A DNA stretch of 5,170 nt from Bacteroidales bacterium (GCA_012518155.1 JAAYTC010000247.1:1-5170), one strand, 5' to 3'. Positions 1-4,977 are shown, numbered from the stretch's first letter. Program-made: numbers and translations. Notes: generated by a model not told the origin, from the letters alone.

Positions 1-24
1 AGAAATAAATTGGATAAATATTCG

Positions 25-51
25 TTTGCATATAAAAAAAATGTATCTTTG
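25..51 (+). promoter_or_regulatory. Bacteroidetes-type promoter of the tRNA-Leu operon
   Basis: A -7 element TATCTTTG (44-51) matches TAnnTTTG exactly and a TTTG (25-28) could serve as the -33 element. The spacer is 15 nt, shorter than the roughly 20 nt usual for this promoter class, so the -33 assignment is weaker than the -7. Transcription would begin near 55-60, about 10-15 nt before the first tRNA. Confidence 0.6.
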
Positions 52-70
52 CATCCGCGAATCAAAAAAT

Positions 71-154
71 GCCCGGATGGCGGAATTGGCAGACGCGCTA
101 GTTTCAGGGACTAGTGTTGGCAACAACGTGCAGGTTCGACCCCTGTTCCGGGCA
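71..154 (+). tRNA. tRNA-Leu, anticodon CAG
   Basis: This class II tRNA decodes CUG leucine codons. The acceptor stem pairs GCCCGGA (71-77) with TCCGGGC (147-153), followed by discriminator A154. The anticodon stem CTAGT/ACTAG (98-102/110-114) encloses loop TTCAGGG, which gives anticodon CAG at 105-107. A long variable arm (stem GTTG/CAAC around GCAA, 116-127) is the class II hallmark expected of tRNA-Leu. The T arm carries the TTCGACC loop (135-141). CCA is not encoded: A154 is followed by a run of C, so the 3' end must be added by nucleotidyltransferase. It is cotranscribed with the next tRNA, 10 nt downstream. Confidence 0.97.
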
Positions 155-164
155 CCCCCAACAC

Positions 165-248
165 GCGCAGGTGGTGAAATTGGTATACACGCTACTTTGA
201 GGGGGTAGTGCCGGCAACGGCGTGTGAGTTCGAATCTCATCCTGCGCA
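165..248 (+). tRNA. tRNA-Leu, anticodon GAG
   Basis: This is the second class II leucine tRNA, reading CUC and CUU. The acceptor stem pairs GCGCAGG (165-171) with CCTGCGC (241-247), with discriminator A248 and no encoded CCA. The anticodon stem CTACT/GGTAG (192-196/204-208) encloses loop TTGAGGG with anticodon GAG at 199-201. The variable arm is GCCG-GCAA-CGGC (210-221), and the T loop is TTCGAAT (229-235). It shares a promoter and terminator with the preceding tRNA-Leu(CAG). The two differ throughout the anticodon, variable arm and acceptor stem, so this is not a recent duplication. Confidence 0.97.
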
Positions 249-251
249 CTG

Positions 252-286
252 AATCGAAAAAGCAGCATTTGCTTTTTCGATTTTTT
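252..286 (+). terminator. Intrinsic terminator of the tRNA-Leu operon
   Basis: A perfect 13-bp stem pairs AATCGAAAAAGCA (252-264) with TGCTTTTTCGATT (270-282) around a 5-nt loop. It runs directly into a T tract (281-286). It begins 4 nt after the second tRNA, so it ends the tRNA transcript. Confidence 0.92.
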
Positions 287-366
287 ATATCACCAATCTT
301 TTCCAAAAACATCACGAACTCCTTTTTATCAATAATTGTATGGTTCCGACGGTGCCATTTATTCCC

Positions 367-399
367 CTATAATATCTCATTTATAACAATTTATTATAG
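367..399. repeat. 8-bp dyad upstream of the promoter at 404
   Basis: CTATAATA (367-374) and TATTATAG (392-399) are perfect inverted repeats separated by 17 nt. They end 5 nt before the proposed -33 element. The position suits an activator or repressor site, but the region is very AT-rich, so a chance match is possible. The rest of 290-482 shows no ORF or RNA gene. Confidence 0.25.
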
Positions 400-403
400 A
401 TAG

Positions 404-436
404 TTGCACATCGTGTATTATTATTTTATACATTTG
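404..436 (+). promoter_or_regulatory. Bacteroidetes-type promoter for the 483 gene
   Basis: TTG (404-406) and TACATTTG (429-436, an exact TAnnTTTG) are separated by 22 nt, within the usual range for the main Bacteroidetes sigma factor. The predicted start of transcription is near 441-445, leaving a 5' leader of about 40 nt, AT-rich and with no Shine-Dalgarno sequence. Confidence 0.6.
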
Positions 437-482
437 TGTAATTACGCGCGAGAAATCATTTAATTTTTTAAATAAATATAGT

Positions 483-932
483 ATGGCAACCAAGAAAACT
501 TATTCGTTAGAAGAAAAAAGAGAACTTATTGATAAGTATAAATCACGATACATAGAGGCTCCAAGAAGTTATATCAAAGGAGAAAAAATGACTACTGAAA
601 TATTCGACTCGTTGCACGAAAACGAACAGTGGCATAGAATATACATGAACTATGTACGAAAAAATGAATCGAAGAATACTACCGTGACCAATAAAAAATT
701 TAGTTATGCCAAAGTACGTTCGGCATTGAATGCTATAAAAAACTCGGTAGATAAGATGAGTGAAAATCAAATGCAAAAAACGTTGATTGCCTTCGATGAA
801 ATCAAGCAATACCATGAAGATAAAAAAACACGACAGCAGGAGCAAAAGGTAAAAGAACTTGAAAACAAGGAGGCGCAATTAAAAGCGCAACTAGAAAAGG
901 TTTTGGCCGAAAAATCGAAATTGGTACAATAA
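483..932 (+). CDS. Hypothetical basic protein with C-terminal coiled coil
   Basis: I do not recognise this 149-residue protein. It has no signal peptide, membrane segment or cysteine, so it is probably cytoplasmic. It is very charged: by my count 25 Lys and 7 Arg against 18 Glu and 5 Asp, so net basic. Residues 1-60 look helical and include an aromatic stretch (Trp50 to Tyr57). Residues 64-74 are polar and linker-like. From about 104 to 146 the sequence is almost uninterrupted helix rich in Glu, Lys and Gln with Leu/Val spacing typical of a coiled coil, suggesting it oligomerises. A basic N-terminal part plus a coiled-coil tail would suit a nucleic-acid-binding or structural protein, but that is inference only. 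The start is the first ATG after a convincing promoter, with an AT-rich upstream and no Shine-Dalgarno. There is no terminator before nnr 38 nt downstream, so cotranscription with nnr is likely. Confidence 0.8.
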   Translation: MATKKTYSLEEKRELIDKYKSRYIEAPRSYIKGEKMTTEIFDSLHENEQWHRIYMNYVRKNESKNTTVTNKKFSYAKVRSALNAIKNSVDKMSENQMQKTLIAFDEIKQYHEDKKTRQQEQKVKELENKEAQLKAQLEKVLAEKSKLVQ

Positions 933-970
933 CTCTATCCGGTATTTGGTAATTAGATAAGGTTGCATGC

Positions 971-2497
971 ATGAAAATTTTCACGTCTGAACAGATTCGA
1001 AAAATTGATAACGAGACCATCGCGAACGAGGGAATCTCATCGTTACACTTGATGGAACGTGCAGCAACTGCTTTCTATCATTGGTTTATCGAACGATATG
1101 TCCGCGATGAATCCTCGGTTCTTGTTTTCGCCGGGGGAGGCAATAACGGCGGTGACGCACTCGTGGTGGCCCGACTATTGCATGGCGCGGGTTATCGTGT
1201 CAAGGTTTTCATGGTTGAGTATAGCCCGACTTATTCCAAGGATTGTTTGGATAACCTTCGCGCCCTTCAAAAGCAGGCTGTACCGTGTGCATCCTTTGCT
1301 TCGAGAGACGATTTACCATCTCTGAAGCAGCACGCGGAATACAATGTTGTTATTGATGGTATCTTCGGAACAGGCCTCAGCCGTGAAGTCAAAGGCGTAG
1401 CTTACGATGCGATTGATTGGATCAACAAGAGCGGTAAGAAGGTTGTTAGCATTGATGTGCCCAGCGGGTTGTTCTTGGACAGGCCCACCCCTCACGCGGT
1501 AAAAGCATCAGAAACAGTAACCTTCCAGATCCCTAAACTCGCGCTCTACTTGCCCGGAAATCAGCTTTATTGTGGCACCGTGTGGCGGGTGGATATCGGG
1601 TTGAGCGCGGAAGCGATTCACGCGATGGAAACCGATCTCTTCTTCACCATGAAAAACGAGGCAGCCTCGCTGCTGCAACCCTTATCCCGTTTCGCCCACA
1701 AAGGAAAGTTGGGGCATGCCTTAATTATTGGCGGAAGCTTGGGGATGACCGGGTCGATGTGCCTCGCCGCGAAGGCCGCGCTAAAAACGGGATGTGGCTT
1801 AGTCACCGCCTTTCTCCCCAAGTGTGGGGTCCCCGTGATACAGGGCAATTTTCCCGAGGCAATGGCCATTGGCGATCGGCACGAAGAGCATATCACCGCC
1901 ATTGAGTATAATATTACACCCGATGCCATTGGCATTGGAATAGGGATGGGGCAGCACGACGACACGGAGCGTGCATTATATGACTTTTTAAAGAAAAATA
2001 GTGAGCAGGAAAAGAGCAGCCCACTGGTGGTGGATGCCGACGGGTTGAACATCCTTTCAAGGCATTCTGACTGGCTATCGTTGCTCTCCCCCGGGACCAT
2101 CCTTACGCCTCATCCTAAAGAGTTAAGCCGGTTGATAGGAGAGTGGGACGACGATTTCGAAAAGATTCAAAAGACCCGTGAGTTTACCCGAAGATATGGA
2201 GTGATCGTGATAATCAAAGGAGCTTTCTCACTCGTTATCGACGCGGAAACTATCCATGTGAACAGCAGCGGCACCCCCGCGTTGGCCACCGCGGGAAGCG
2301 GTGACGTGCTGACTGGAATGATCACCAGCTTGCTGGCCCAGGGATACTCGCCGCGGGATGCAGCAATACTGGGTGTTTACATGCATGGGCTTACGGCCAA
2401 TCTTACCCGTGAGCGAGTGCACGAACGCTCGTTTATTGCCTCCGATATCATCGATAATATCGGGAATGCCTACGCGCATCTTGAGAGTGCAATCTGA
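971..2497 (+). CDS. nnr: Bifunctional NAD(P)HX epimerase / ADP-dependent NAD(P)HX dehydratase
   Basis: This cytoplasmic enzyme repairs hydrated, inactive NADH and NADPH. The N-terminal YjeF_N domain interconverts R- and S-NAD(P)HX, and the C-terminal ribokinase-like domain dehydrates S-NAD(P)HX using ADP. The 508 residues match the usual length of the fused bacterial form. N-domain signatures are GGGNNGGD (55-62), VIDGIFGTGL (127-136) and SIDVPSGL (160-167). C-domain signatures are HKGKLG (243-248), GGS (254-256), GIGIGMG (321-327), DADGLN (355-360), TPHPKE (379-384) and GTPALATAGSGDVLTG (434-449), where D445 is the expected catalytic aspartate. All key motifs are present, so both halves should be active. 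The start at 971 gives the standard N-terminus; AAGG at 959-962 may be a weak ribosome site, and the ATG at 967 is out of frame. The gene is visibly more GC-rich than its flanks. It is probably cotranscribed with the preceding gene. Confidence 0.96.
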   Translation: MKIFTSEQIRKIDNETIANEGISSLHLMERAATAFYHWFIERYVRDESSVLVFAGGGNNGGDALVVARLLHGAGYRVKVFMVEYSPTYSKDCLDNLRALQKQAVPCASFASRDDLPSLKQHAEYNVVIDGIFGTGLSREVKGVAYDAIDWINKSGKKVVSIDVPSGLFLDRPTPHAVKASETVTFQIPKLALYLPGNQLYCGTVWRVDIGLSAEAIHAMETDLFFTMKNEAASLLQPLSRFAHKGKLGHALIIGGSLGMTGSMCLAAKAALKTGCGLVTAFLPKCGVPVIQGNFPEAMAIGDRHEEHITAIEYNITPDAIGIGIGMGQHDDTERALYDFLKKNSEQEKSSPLVVDADGLNILSRHSDWLSLLSPGTILTPHPKELSRLIGEWDDDFEKIQKTREFTRRYGVIVIIKGAFSLVIDAETIHVNSSGTPALATAGSGDVLTGMITSLLAQGYSPRDAAILGVYMHGLTANLTRERVHERSFIASDIIDNIGNAYAHLESAI

Positions 2498-2580
2498 AAA
2501 CCACCCATGTTGTTAGTAAAACCACCAAAATTGTTGGTTTAACCGCTCATTTTATTGGTATAAATACTAATTTCGTTTGC
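2497..2580. repeat. Head-to-tail imperfect 21-bp repeats running into the rplU promoter
   Basis: Three abutting units of exactly 21 bp occupy 2497-2517, 2518-2538 and 2539-2559. The first two read AAAACCACC, then six variable bases, then a GTTAGT or GTTGGT end, and match at 17 of 21 positions. The third starts TTAACCGC and ends ATTGGT, matching the others at 13-14 of 21. A degenerate fourth unit (2560-2580, 13 of 21 to my consensus) ends in GTTTGC and contains the -33 TTTG of the rplU promoter. Units 1-3 also have weak internal dyad symmetry (ACCA opposite TGGT in unit 2). Two helical turns per unit would place the copies on the same DNA face, as for cooperative protein binding. No function is known to me. 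Confidence 0.6.
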
Positions 2581-2607
2581 CGTTTACGAATAAAGTTTGT
2601 ACTTTTG
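2576..2607 (+). promoter_or_regulatory. Promoter of rplU-rpmA
   Basis: TTTG (2576-2579) and TACTTTTG (2600-2607, exact TAnnTTTG) are separated by 20 nt, a near-ideal Bacteroidetes housekeeping promoter. Transcription should start near 2612-2615. The -33 region shares the 9-mer TTCGTTTGC with the region upstream of the tRNA-Leu operon (21-29). Confidence 0.85.
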
Positions 2608-2611
2608 CACC

Positions 2612-2689
2612 TCATTTTGCCAATAGGCTCAACAAGAAGTCCGCTTTAGGCGGCTCGCCTCAGGCACGTAACGTCAAGTTATTTTTCAT
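2612..2689 (+). promoter_or_regulatory. Structured 5' leader of rplU, candidate r-protein autoregulatory RNA
   Basis: The transcript leader is about 75 nt and unusually GC-rich in its middle for this AT-rich intergenic region. It can form GCC-AATA-GGC (2619-2628) and then several mutually exclusive hairpins: CCGC/GCGG (2641-2644/2650-2653), AGGCG/CGCCT (2648-2652/2656-2660) and GCC/GGC (2657-2659/2663-2665). Ribosomal protein operons often use such leaders for feedback by an encoded protein. Assigning that here is inference, since I cannot match it to a named RNA family. No Shine-Dalgarno sequence precedes the rplU ATG; the final bases are AT-rich. Confidence 0.35.
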
Positions 2690-3001
2690 ATGTACGTCAT
2701 AGTAGACATTCAAGGCCAGCAGTTTAAAGTATCTCAAGGCCAAAAGTTATTTGTCCACAGGATCAATGCCGATCAAGGCAGCGAGGTAGAATTCGAGAAA
2801 GTGATGCTCGTGGATAATGAAGGTAAAGTAACCGTGGGTGCTCCGTTGGTTGATGGGGCCAAAGTGGTGGTTGAGGTTCTCTCTCATGTGAAAGGAGACA
2901 AGGTACTTGTCTTTAAGAAAAAGAGGAGAAAAGGATACCGGAAGTTGAACGGACATCGTCAGCAATTTTCGGAGATACAAGTTAAAGAAATAGTGGCTTA
3001 A
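2690..3001 (+). CDS. rplU: 50S ribosomal protein L21 (bL21)
   Basis: This is a structural protein of the large ribosomal subunit that binds 23S rRNA. The 103 residues match the standard bacterial length. The N-terminal strand MYVIVDIQGQQFKVSQGQ, the central VGAPLVDGAKVVVEVL segment (about 50-65) and the basic C-terminal KVLVFKKKRRKGYRK region followed by GHRQ..SEIQVKEI (about 76-101) are the bL21 signature. The start is fixed by this conserved N-terminus. It is the first gene of the rplU-rpmA operon, 20 nt ahead of rpmA. The pairing of L21 and L27 is nearly universal in bacteria. It is likely controlled by the strong promoter and structured leader upstream. Nothing is truncated or unusual. 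Confidence 0.98.
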   Translation: MYVIVDIQGQQFKVSQGQKLFVHRINADQGSEVEFEKVMLVDNEGKVTVGAPLVDGAKVVVEVLSHVKGDKVLVFKKKRRKGYRKLNGHRQQFSEIQVKEIVA

Positions 3002-3021
3002 TCAGTTAAAATCAGAAGACA

Positions 3022-3291
3022 ATGGCACATAAAAAAGGTGTAGGTAGTTCCAAGAACGGCCGCGAATCGGAAAGTAAACGATTGGGCGTTAAGATATACG
3101 GAGGTGAAGCAGTAAGAGCAGGCAACATTCTCGTTCGCCAGCGCGGAACATCTCATCATCCCGGGAACAATGTGGGTATGGGTAAAGATCACACCCTTTA
3201 CGCGTTGATCGACGGCACGGTAGTTTTCCGTAAGAAGAAAAACAACCGTTCGTTCGTATCGGTGCAACCGCGTGTGGAGGCCGAAGCGTAA
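3022..3291 (+). CDS. rpmA: 50S ribosomal protein L27 (bL27)
   Basis: L27 is a large-subunit protein whose flexible N-terminal tail reaches the peptidyl transferase centre and helps position tRNA. The 89 residues are full length. The tail reads MAHKKGVGSSKNGRESESKR followed by LGVKIYGGEAVRAGNILVRQRGT, with the diagnostic GNILVRQRGT..HPG..VG.G.DHTL core (about 35-60). The N-terminus begins directly at MAHKKG, as in Escherichia coli, without the cleavable extension that Firmicutes carry, so no processing protease is implied. It lies 20 nt after rplU and is closed by a strong terminator 64 nt downstream. In many Bacteroidales I would expect serS next; it is absent from this window. Confidence 0.98.
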   Translation: MAHKKGVGSSKNGRESESKRLGVKIYGGEAVRAGNILVRQRGTSHHPGNNVGMGKDHTLYALIDGTVVFRKKKNNRSFVSVQPRVEAEA

Positions 3292-3355
3292 CAGCCACCG
3301 CCCACGTCCCGGTAAAACGGAACTTGAACCATAAAAAAAGTAATTAGTTGAAGAG

Positions 3356-3388
3356 CAACCTATCTGTTATCGGGTAGGTTGTTTTTTT
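3356..3388 (+). terminator. Intrinsic terminator of rplU-rpmA
   Basis: The stem CAACCTA (3356-3362) pairs with TAGGTTG (3375-3381) and can extend inward by G-U and C-G pairs (3363-3365 with 3372-3374). Seven T follow (3382-3388). It closes the ribosomal protein operon. Confidence 0.92.
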
Positions 3389-3449
3389 ACAATTATAGGT
3401 GTTTTGTTAACCGCTACAAATAGCTACTTCTCGCAACTTCTCACCCCTT

Positions 3450-3522
3450 TTGACTTTTGTTTATTGAGAAGGGGGTTACGTGGAAGAAGCCTGTTTTTCT
3501 TCTTTCAAAAAAGTCAATAAAC
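3450..3522. repeat. Nested inverted repeats in the rpmA-lipoprotein gap
   Basis: An outer 9-bp pair, GTTTATTGA (3459-3467) and TCAATAAAC (3514-3522), encloses an inner 8-bp hairpin formed by 3482-3489 and 3499-3506 (GGAAGAAG with CTTCTTTC, one G-U). The downstream arm can alternatively pair with TTGACTTTT (3450-3458) through AAAAGTCAA (3509-3517). The whole could be a structured leader or small RNA of the lipoprotein transcript, or remnants of an inserted element. The rest of 3389-3597 shows no credible gene; the open frame at 3480-3692 has no family features and overlaps the lipoprotein in another frame. Confidence 0.4.
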
Positions 3523-3548
3523 ATGAAAATAATTCATACCTTCGCTCC

Positions 3549-3577
3549 TTGTTAAAGTTAAACACGTCGAGTATAAA
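3549..3577 (+). promoter_or_regulatory. Weak candidate promoter for the lipoprotein gene
   Basis: TTGTTA (3549-3554) and TATAAA (3572-3577) with a 17-nt spacer resemble a classical sigma-70 promoter. It is not the TAnnTTTG form used elsewhere in this window. An alternative near-match, TACCTTCG (3537-3544), differs from TAnnTTTG by one base but lacks a clear -33. Neither is strong. Confidence 0.2.
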
Positions 3578-3597
3578 TAAGATTAAATTCAACGAGC

Positions 3598-3891
3598 ATG
3601 AAAACAAACATAGTATCACTTGTTGCGTTGGTAGGATTCTTAAGTGCTTGCTCTCTCTCCACGCCCATTGTGCGAGAAGCTCCTCAAAATAACGAGACTT
3701 ACAAGGTCGATTATCTTTTCGAGCATGATGGTTGTAAGGTGTACCGTTTCTATGACATGGGGAATTGGGTCTACTTTACCAATTGCCAAGGGAACGTGAC
3801 GGCTATCAAAAATGATTCTACAGCCGAAAAGGTTACAAATTCGGTGCGAATTATTTATGAAGATCGTCCTATCCAACCAGTTGAAAATTAG
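3598..3891 (+). CDS. Small lipoprotein of unknown function, DUF4884-like
   Basis: This 97-residue precursor has a classic lipoprotein signal: Lys2, a hydrophobic stretch (about 5-15) and lipobox LSAC with the lipidated Cys18. After the cysteine comes SLSTP, with no acidic or lysine-rich surface-export motif. A periplasm-facing anchor is therefore more likely than cell-surface display. The mature part includes YKVDYLFEHDGCKVYRFYD (35-53) and VYFTNCQGNVT (58-68). Its two cysteines, C46 and C63, could form a disulfide. I recall this pattern from small Bacteroidetes lipoproteins grouped as DUF4884, often in mobile or variable DNA; I could not search to confirm it. No enzymatic motif is visible. 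It is monocistronic, converging on the membrane-protein gene 37 nt away. There is no Shine-Dalgarno before the ATG. Confidence 0.85.
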   Translation: MKTNIVSLVALVGFLSACSLSTPIVREAPQNNETYKVDYLFEHDGCKVYRFYDMGNWVYFTNCQGNVTAIKNDSTAEKVTNSVRIIYEDRPIQPVEN

Positions 3892-3902
3892 ATGTGATGG
3901 TG

Positions 3903-3936
3903 AAAAAATAAAAAAGTCTGCCGCTAAGTCACTCTT
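3903..3936 (-). terminator. Possible weak terminator of the minus-strand operon
   Basis: On the minus strand, AAGAGT (3936-3931) can pair with ACTTTT (3917-3912), with one G-U and two added inner pairs across a 2-nt bulge. A T-rich tract follows (TTTTTTATTTTTT, 3915-3903). The stem is weak and overlaps the stop codon of the membrane-protein gene. Confidence 0.3.
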
Positions 3937-4435
3937 CTTCCAATTCTTTTATTTCAGTGAGACTTGCTAAAATTGCCGCATGCATTTTTTTGTATTTTTT
4001 CTTGGAATACCATATGATAATTACCAATAATGAAAAAATGCAGACTAAGAACATCCATAGCGAAAAGGATGCATTGGCTTCGGCATAAGTGAGGATTGCC
4101 AGAATGAAAAGAACGGGAAAAATAAAATATATTAGCATGAAGAATTCCCGTTTTAATTGGATTTGGTATTTGTTGACATAATAGATAGTTGAATTTACTT
4201 TTTTAGAAAGATCAATCTTCATTAATGTCAAAACTTTATATATTTCCCAGAAGATCGTAGCAAAACATAATACACCGGAAAAAATAATAAGTATATTCCA
4301 GAATGATTTCATTGTTTCATGATATGCTTCAAACGAATAAATAATAAATGAAAATACCACGATTACAATTACTGTACTGATAATTTCCATTCCTAGTAAT
4401 CTGTTAATCGATTTCTCCACTTTTCCCTGTGTCAT
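3929..4435 (-). CDS. Hypothetical four-helix inner-membrane protein
   Basis: The function of this 168-residue protein is not recognised. Four hydrophobic segments are clear, at about 17-35, 44-63, 98-118 and 124-143. They form two hairpins separated by a polar linker (about 64-97), with both termini probably cytoplasmic. The C-terminal tail is charged, KKKYKK (145-150) and then EIKELEEE (161-168). No catalytic or transporter motif is visible. The layout recalls small membrane proteins sometimes found near ECF sigma factors in Bacteroidetes, but no sigma gene is in view and I give that little weight. The ATG lies 2 nt after the ancestral stop codon of the broken toxin gene upstream, implying one operon and probably translational coupling. 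There is no Shine-Dalgarno; Met16 is an alternative start but would trim the first helix. The gene is AT-rich like its neighbours. Confidence 0.75.
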   Translation of the reverse strand: MTQGKVEKSINRLLGMEIISTVIVIVVFSFIIYSFEAYHETMKSFWNILIIFSGVLCFATIFWEIYKVLTLMKIDLSKKVNSTIYYVNKYQIQLKREFFMLIYFIFPVLFILAILTYAEANASFSLWMFLVCIFSLLVIIIWYSKKKYKKMHAAILASLTEIKELEEE

Positions 4436-4437
4436 CT

Positions 4438-4826
4438 TCAGAATGATGGTTTCATTTTTAATAAAACTAATTTCAATTCTTCAATTTGCTTGAAATCGGT
4501 ATCCGCTGTAACCAGGGGAATGTCGAGCTAAATTGCCGTTGCTGCAATTATTGCATCCGGTAATTTTATTCCGTATTTTCTTTTCAGTTGTTTTACTAGC
4601 TGTTTTATATCTGGATATAGGTCAAATACAAAGCAACTTTCAACGAGTTCATTCATTATGGAAATCTCTTTATCAGTCATGTTTTGTTTACCAAACAGCT
4701 CAAGCTCAGTAATAGCAGAGATGTATACTTGCTTACCCATTAAGAAATCAACCACTAGTTCATTATTGGCAAGTAAGTATAGAAGAGAAGAATGTTTGTG
4801 TCGCAGAGTATCTTAATCCCACTCAT
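4438..4826 (-). pseudogene. Disrupted PIN-domain (VapC-type) toxin
   Basis: VapC-type toxins are PIN-fold ribonucleases. The reconstructed protein would have 127 residues, normal for the family. It starts MSGIKILCDTNIL (ATG at 4826-4824), continues through ISAITELELFG and LPDAIIAATAI, and ends LDIPLVTADTDF..IEELKL. The four acidic positions expected of the active site are still encoded: D9, E41 (E39 adjacent), D89 and D107. Two lesions break it. A tandem duplication of CTTCT (forward AGAAGAGAAG, 4781-4790) after Leu13 adds 5 nt and shifts the frame. An in-frame TAG (4530-4528) replaces codon 98, where relatives as I recall often have tyrosine. Only a 75-codon central stretch (4755-4528, nominal GTG start) remains open, lacking D9 and D107. 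Its true start overlaps the antitoxin gene by 14 nt, the usual antitoxin-toxin layout. Confidence 0.9.
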
Positions 4827-4977
4827 TATGAACTTGTTTTTGATAAAGAAGAGGATTTTCTTTCCAATTAATTTTTCCTGCAAAACGTCGTGAGTCAAAT
4901 GCCTTATTAGGTTGCATTTTACTCAACATCTTGTCCACCTGTCGTTGGTTATATTTTTTCTCTAGTTCAATGATCAT
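4813..4977 (-). CDS. Antitoxin of a VapBC/PIN-type toxin-antitoxin pair
   Basis: This intact 54-residue ORF lies directly upstream of the PIN toxin remnant, overlapping it by 14 nt. It begins MIIELEKKYNQRQVDKML, a helical and possibly dimerising or DNA-binding N-terminal part. It ends with FDSRRFAGKINW..NPL..Q..VHNEWD, a pattern I associate with short Bacteroidetes antitoxins paired with PIN toxins. The C-terminal part would wrap the toxin. The ATG at 4977-4975 is preceded by a purine-rich AAGGGGGG (4989-4982 on this strand), the best Shine-Dalgarno-like site in the window. The in-frame stop TAG 33 nt upstream (5010-5008), with no other ATG in between, fixes the start. Family assignment rests on context and the C-terminal pattern; no search was possible. 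With the toxin broken, it is either a relic or is kept to counter a related toxin elsewhere. Confidence 0.75.
   Translation of the reverse strand: MIIELEKKYNQRQVDKMLSKMQPNKAFDSRRFAGKINWKENPLLYQKQVHNEWD

Noticed and set aside
26..208. 60-codon open frame on the plus strand
   Set aside because: It runs through both tRNA genes and their promoter, so it is not protein-coding.
1618..2100. 160-codon open frame antisense to nnr
   Set aside because: It is a shadow of the GC-richer nnr gene; every nnr motif is intact and the antisense translation has no family features.
971..2497. nnr as horizontally acquired, because of its higher GC
   Set aside because: Fused nnr is a widespread housekeeping gene; higher GC in a conserved coding sequence beside AT-rich intergenic and accessory DNA needs no transfer.
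2519..2540. AAACCA/TGGTTT hairpin after nnr as a terminator
   Set aside because: The stem is only 6 bp with a 10-nt loop and no T tract follows; it is better explained as the internal symmetry of the 21-bp repeats.
3523..3555. Ten-codon ORF (MKIIHTFAPC) as a leader peptide upstream of the lipoprotein
   Set aside because: It has no run of regulatory codons and no coupled attenuator, and short ORFs like this are expected by chance.
3480..3692. 70-codon open frame on the plus strand before the lipoprotein
   Set aside because: It overlaps the lipoprotein start in another frame, has no recognisable domain, and runs through the inverted-repeat structure.
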